DNA of 64,000 nucleotides, taken from Candidatus Thermoflexus tengchongensis. Its GTDB lineage: Bacteria > Chloroflexota > Anaerolineae > Thermoflexales > Thermoflexaceae. Shown here in pieces: positions 62,110 to 64,000 of this stretch. The stretch spans positions 1-64,000 of the forward strand of contig JAEVEX010000010.1 of NCBI GenBank assembly GCA_016842085.1. The letters run 5' to 3'. Numbering within the stretch: position 1 is the stretch's first letter; every line of letters begins with the position of its first letter. The position numbers and the translations under genes are program-made. The notes beneath the pieces were generated by a model. That model saw nothing but the letters and a program-made list of their open reading frames with translations. It ran no database searches and was not told the DNA's origin.

Positions 62110-64000
62110 ATGCCTCCGATCTTTGTCGCCCTGGATCTGGAGACCACCGGTCTGGACCCGGAAACCGATGCCATCATCGAGATCGGGGTCGTCAAGTTCC
62201 GTGGGGAGACCGTGCTCAACACCTGGAGCACCCTGGTCCGCCCGGAACGGCCGATCCCTCCCTCCGTGGTCGAGCTCACCGGGATCCGGCCGGAGGAGGC
62301 CGAACAGGCACCTCCTCTGCGAGCCGTCCTGCCCCGCCTCCGGGCGATGGTGGGGAATGCGATCCTGGTCGGTCACTCCATCGATCAGGATCTGGCGTTC
62401 CTGCGACGTCATGGCCTCTTCCTGGAAAACGAAGCCCTGGATACCTATGAGCTGGCGGCCATCCTGGTCCCCTTCGCCGGCGGCCATGGGCTCTCCACCC
62501 TGGCTCAGGACCTGGGGATCCCGGTGGGGGTGGTCCACCGGGCGCTGGAGGACGCGCGGCTGACCCATCGGCTGTTCCTGGCCCTGTTCGAGCGCGCCTG
62601 CCAGCTGCCCGAGCCCATCCTGGAGGAGATCGTCCGTCATGCGGCCCATCTTCCCTGGCCGCCCCGGCGCTTCTTCGAGGAAGCACTGCGGACCGTGCAG
62701 CGGGGTCGTTTTACGGATCAGAGCATCGGCGCTCAGTTGCGGGCGAAGGGCCTGGCCACCCCGGAAGCGTATCTGGCCCCTCCTCCCGTGCGAACGCGGC
62801 CTCTGCGCCCCCGGCCGCAACCCCAGCCGATCGATGGGGAGGAGCTGGCCCGGCTGCTGGAGCCCGGCGGCGCCCTCTCCCGGATCTTCCCCGAGTATGA
62901 GCATCGCCCCCAGCAGGTGGCCATGCTTCAGGCTGTTGTCGAGGCGTTTAACGAGGGAAAGCACTGGATGATCGAAGCGGGAACCGGGGTGGGCAAGAGC
63001 CTGGCCTACCTGATCCCCGCTGCTCTCTGGGCCATGCGCAACGGTGAGCGGGTGGTGATTTCCACCAACACCATTAATCTCCAGGAACAGTTGCTCCAGA
63101 AAGATATCCCCATCCTCCAGCGTCTGCTCTCCGAATCCGGTCTGGCGGATGGCTCTGCCCTGCGCGTGGCGTTGCTGAAGGGCCGGGCGCATTACCTGTG
63201 TCCGGCCCGGTTGATGCAATGGCGGCACGTTGGGCCAGCCAGCGTCGAAGAGATGCGGGTGCTGGCCAAGATCCTGGTATGGCTGCCCACGACGCAAACG
63301 GGCGATGGGGATGAGCTCTATCTGCCCACGCCGGTGGAGCGGGCGCTGTGGGCTCGCCTCTCCGCGGACAACGAGACCTGCACGGCCGAGGTTTGCGCCG
63401 CGTGGGGCGAGGGGGGATGTTTCCTCCATCGGGCCCGAAAGGCCGCAGAGGCTGCCCACCTGATCATTGTGAACCATGCGCTGCTCTTCGCCGATGCGGC
63501 AACCCAGAATATGGTGCTTCCCGAATACCGCCATCTGATCATCGACGAGGCGCATCATCTGGAGCAGGCGGCCACAAAACAGCTAACCGTGGAAATCGAT
63601 CGCTTCGGGTTGTTGCGGCTGCTCCAGGAAGCCGGCAGCGCCCGGGAGCATCGAGGCGGGCTGGTTGGAGCATTGCTGAACCTGGGGCGGAGCCTGCCGC
63701 CGGCCCTGCGCAACACCCTGGCGGGCATGACCCGTCGTCTGAGCGATGCGGTGGAGTCGGCGCGAACCGGCGTGGACCTTCTGATGAACGCCCTCACGGC
63801 CTTCCTGGAGGAGACGGCTCCGGGCAGTGGAGAATATACCCGCAGGGTGCTGCTTACGAGTGCCGAACGGAACCGCCCGGCCTGGGCCGCCGTGGAGCAG
63901 GCATGGGGGCTCCTCGCCGTTCGGTGGGGAGCTGTTCAGGAGGCCCTGAACGCGATCCGGGCGTCGCTCACCGAGCTGCTGGATCACGGGTTTGCGGAGG
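62110..64000 (+). CDS. dinG: DinG-type helicase with N-terminal DnaQ-like exonuclease (partial, runs off the window)
   Basis: The frame is open from ATG 62110 to the window end (630 codons). Residues 1-165 form a DEDDh exonuclease: FVALDLETTGLDPETDAIIE, NAILVGHSIDQDLAFL and HRALEDARLTHRLF. Then comes an XPD/DinG-like helicase: Walker A in EAGTGVGKSLAYLIP, Walker B DEAHHLE, and four Cys (one in YLCPAR, then CTAEVC and GGCF) in the place of the iron-sulfur cluster. Such fused proteins act in DNA repair and R-loop or overhang processing. The C-terminal helicase motifs lie outside the window. Confidence 0.92.
   Translation, partial: MPPIFVALDLETTGLDPETDAIIEIGVVKFRGETVLNTWSTLVRPERPIPPSVVELTGIRPEEAEQAPPLRAVLPRLRAMVGNAILVGHSIDQDLAFLRRHGLFLENEALDTYELAAILVPFAGGHGLSTLAQDLGIPVGVVHRALEDARLTHRLFLALFERACQLPEPILEEIVRHAAHLPWPPRRFFEEALRTVQRGRFTDQSIGAQLRAKGLATPEAYLAPPPVRTRPLRPRPQPQPIDGEELARLLEPGGALSRIFPEYEHRPQQVAMLQAVVEAFNEGKHWMIEAGTGVGKSLAYLIPAALWAMRNGERVVISTNTINLQEQLLQKDIPILQRLLSESGLADGSALRVALLKGRAHYLCPARLMQWRHVGPASVEEMRVLAKILVWLPTTQTGDGDELYLPTPVERALWARLSADNETCTAEVCAAWGEGGCFLHRARKAAEAAHLIIVNHALLFADAATQNMVLPEYRHLIIDEAHHLEQAATKQLTVEIDRFGLLRLLQEAGSAREHRGGLVGALLNLGRSLPPALRNTLAGMTRRLSDAVESARTGVDLLMNALTAFLEETAPGSGEYTRRVLLTSAERNRPAWAAVEQAWGLLAVRWGAVQEALNAIRASLTELLDHGFAE

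Noticed and set aside
1-64000. CRISPR arrays, rRNA or tRNA genes, RNase P RNA, tmRNA
   Set aside because: By eye I found no spaced direct repeats, no T-arm GTTCGA-type contexts in cloverleaf form and no conserved RNase P or tmRNA blocks; a covariance-model scan would be needed to be sure.

Overview
This GC-rich window looks like a chromosomal segment of a thermophilic member of the Chloroflexota, perhaps Thermoflexus-like. That is an inference from the zinc-binding ribosomal proteins, the long beta-prime insertion and the gene complement. There is no marker RNA gene in the window to confirm it.

Region 1 (1-21.6 kb) is the translation supercluster. It holds the 3' end of tuf, a mobile insertion carrying a TnpB-like gene, and then an almost complete S10-spc-alpha series: rpsJ, rplC, rplD, rplW, rplB, rpsS, rplV, rpsC, rplP, rpmC, rpsQ, rplN, rplX, rplE, rpsN, rpsH, rplF, rplR, rpsE, rpmD, rplO, secY, adk, map, rpmJ, rpsM, rpsK, rpsD, rpoA, rplQ, truA, rplM and rpsI. 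Several spacers are unusually long (150-360 nt) and carry strong RNA hairpins. infA is missing from its usual place between map and rpmJ.

Region 2 (21.8-34 kb) is mixed metabolism: a nitrilase-family amidohydrolase, a substrate-binding lipoprotein, an inositol-phosphatase-like enzyme, a cold-shock protein behind a promoter and terminator pair, a macro-domain protein, argF, a truncated threonine dehydratase ending in a palindromic repeat, a frameshifted zinc protease, a glycosyltransferase/rmlD pair, a DCC-family protein and thrC.

Region 3 (34-50 kb) holds the most unusual gene: a lipoprotein fusing a DsbA-like thioredoxin fold to a cyclophilin, with an in-frame TGA exactly where the first active-site Cys belongs, so a candidate selenoprotein. 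It leads a likely operon with a PrsW-like membrane protease and an MFS-like transporter. Then come a WD40 protein, a four-subunit 2-oxoacid:ferredoxin oxidoreductase (ferredoxin, alpha, beta, gamma), a translationally coupled aldo/keto reductase - MEMO - glycosyltransferase trio, and a MoeA/substrate-binding fusion.

Region 4 (50-64 kb) has a decayed IS607-type element, two RNA methyltransferases, infC-rpmI-rplT (infC apparently starting at ATT), three small envelope-type proteins, rpoC alone without rpoB behind its own promoter and a ~400 nt leader, and the 5' part of a DinG-type helicase.

Across the window there are at least four families of 28-29 bp palindromic repeats. Copies interrupt the IS607 genes and mark the truncation of the threonine dehydratase. 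A short inverted-terminal-repeat-like motif also recurs in spacers.
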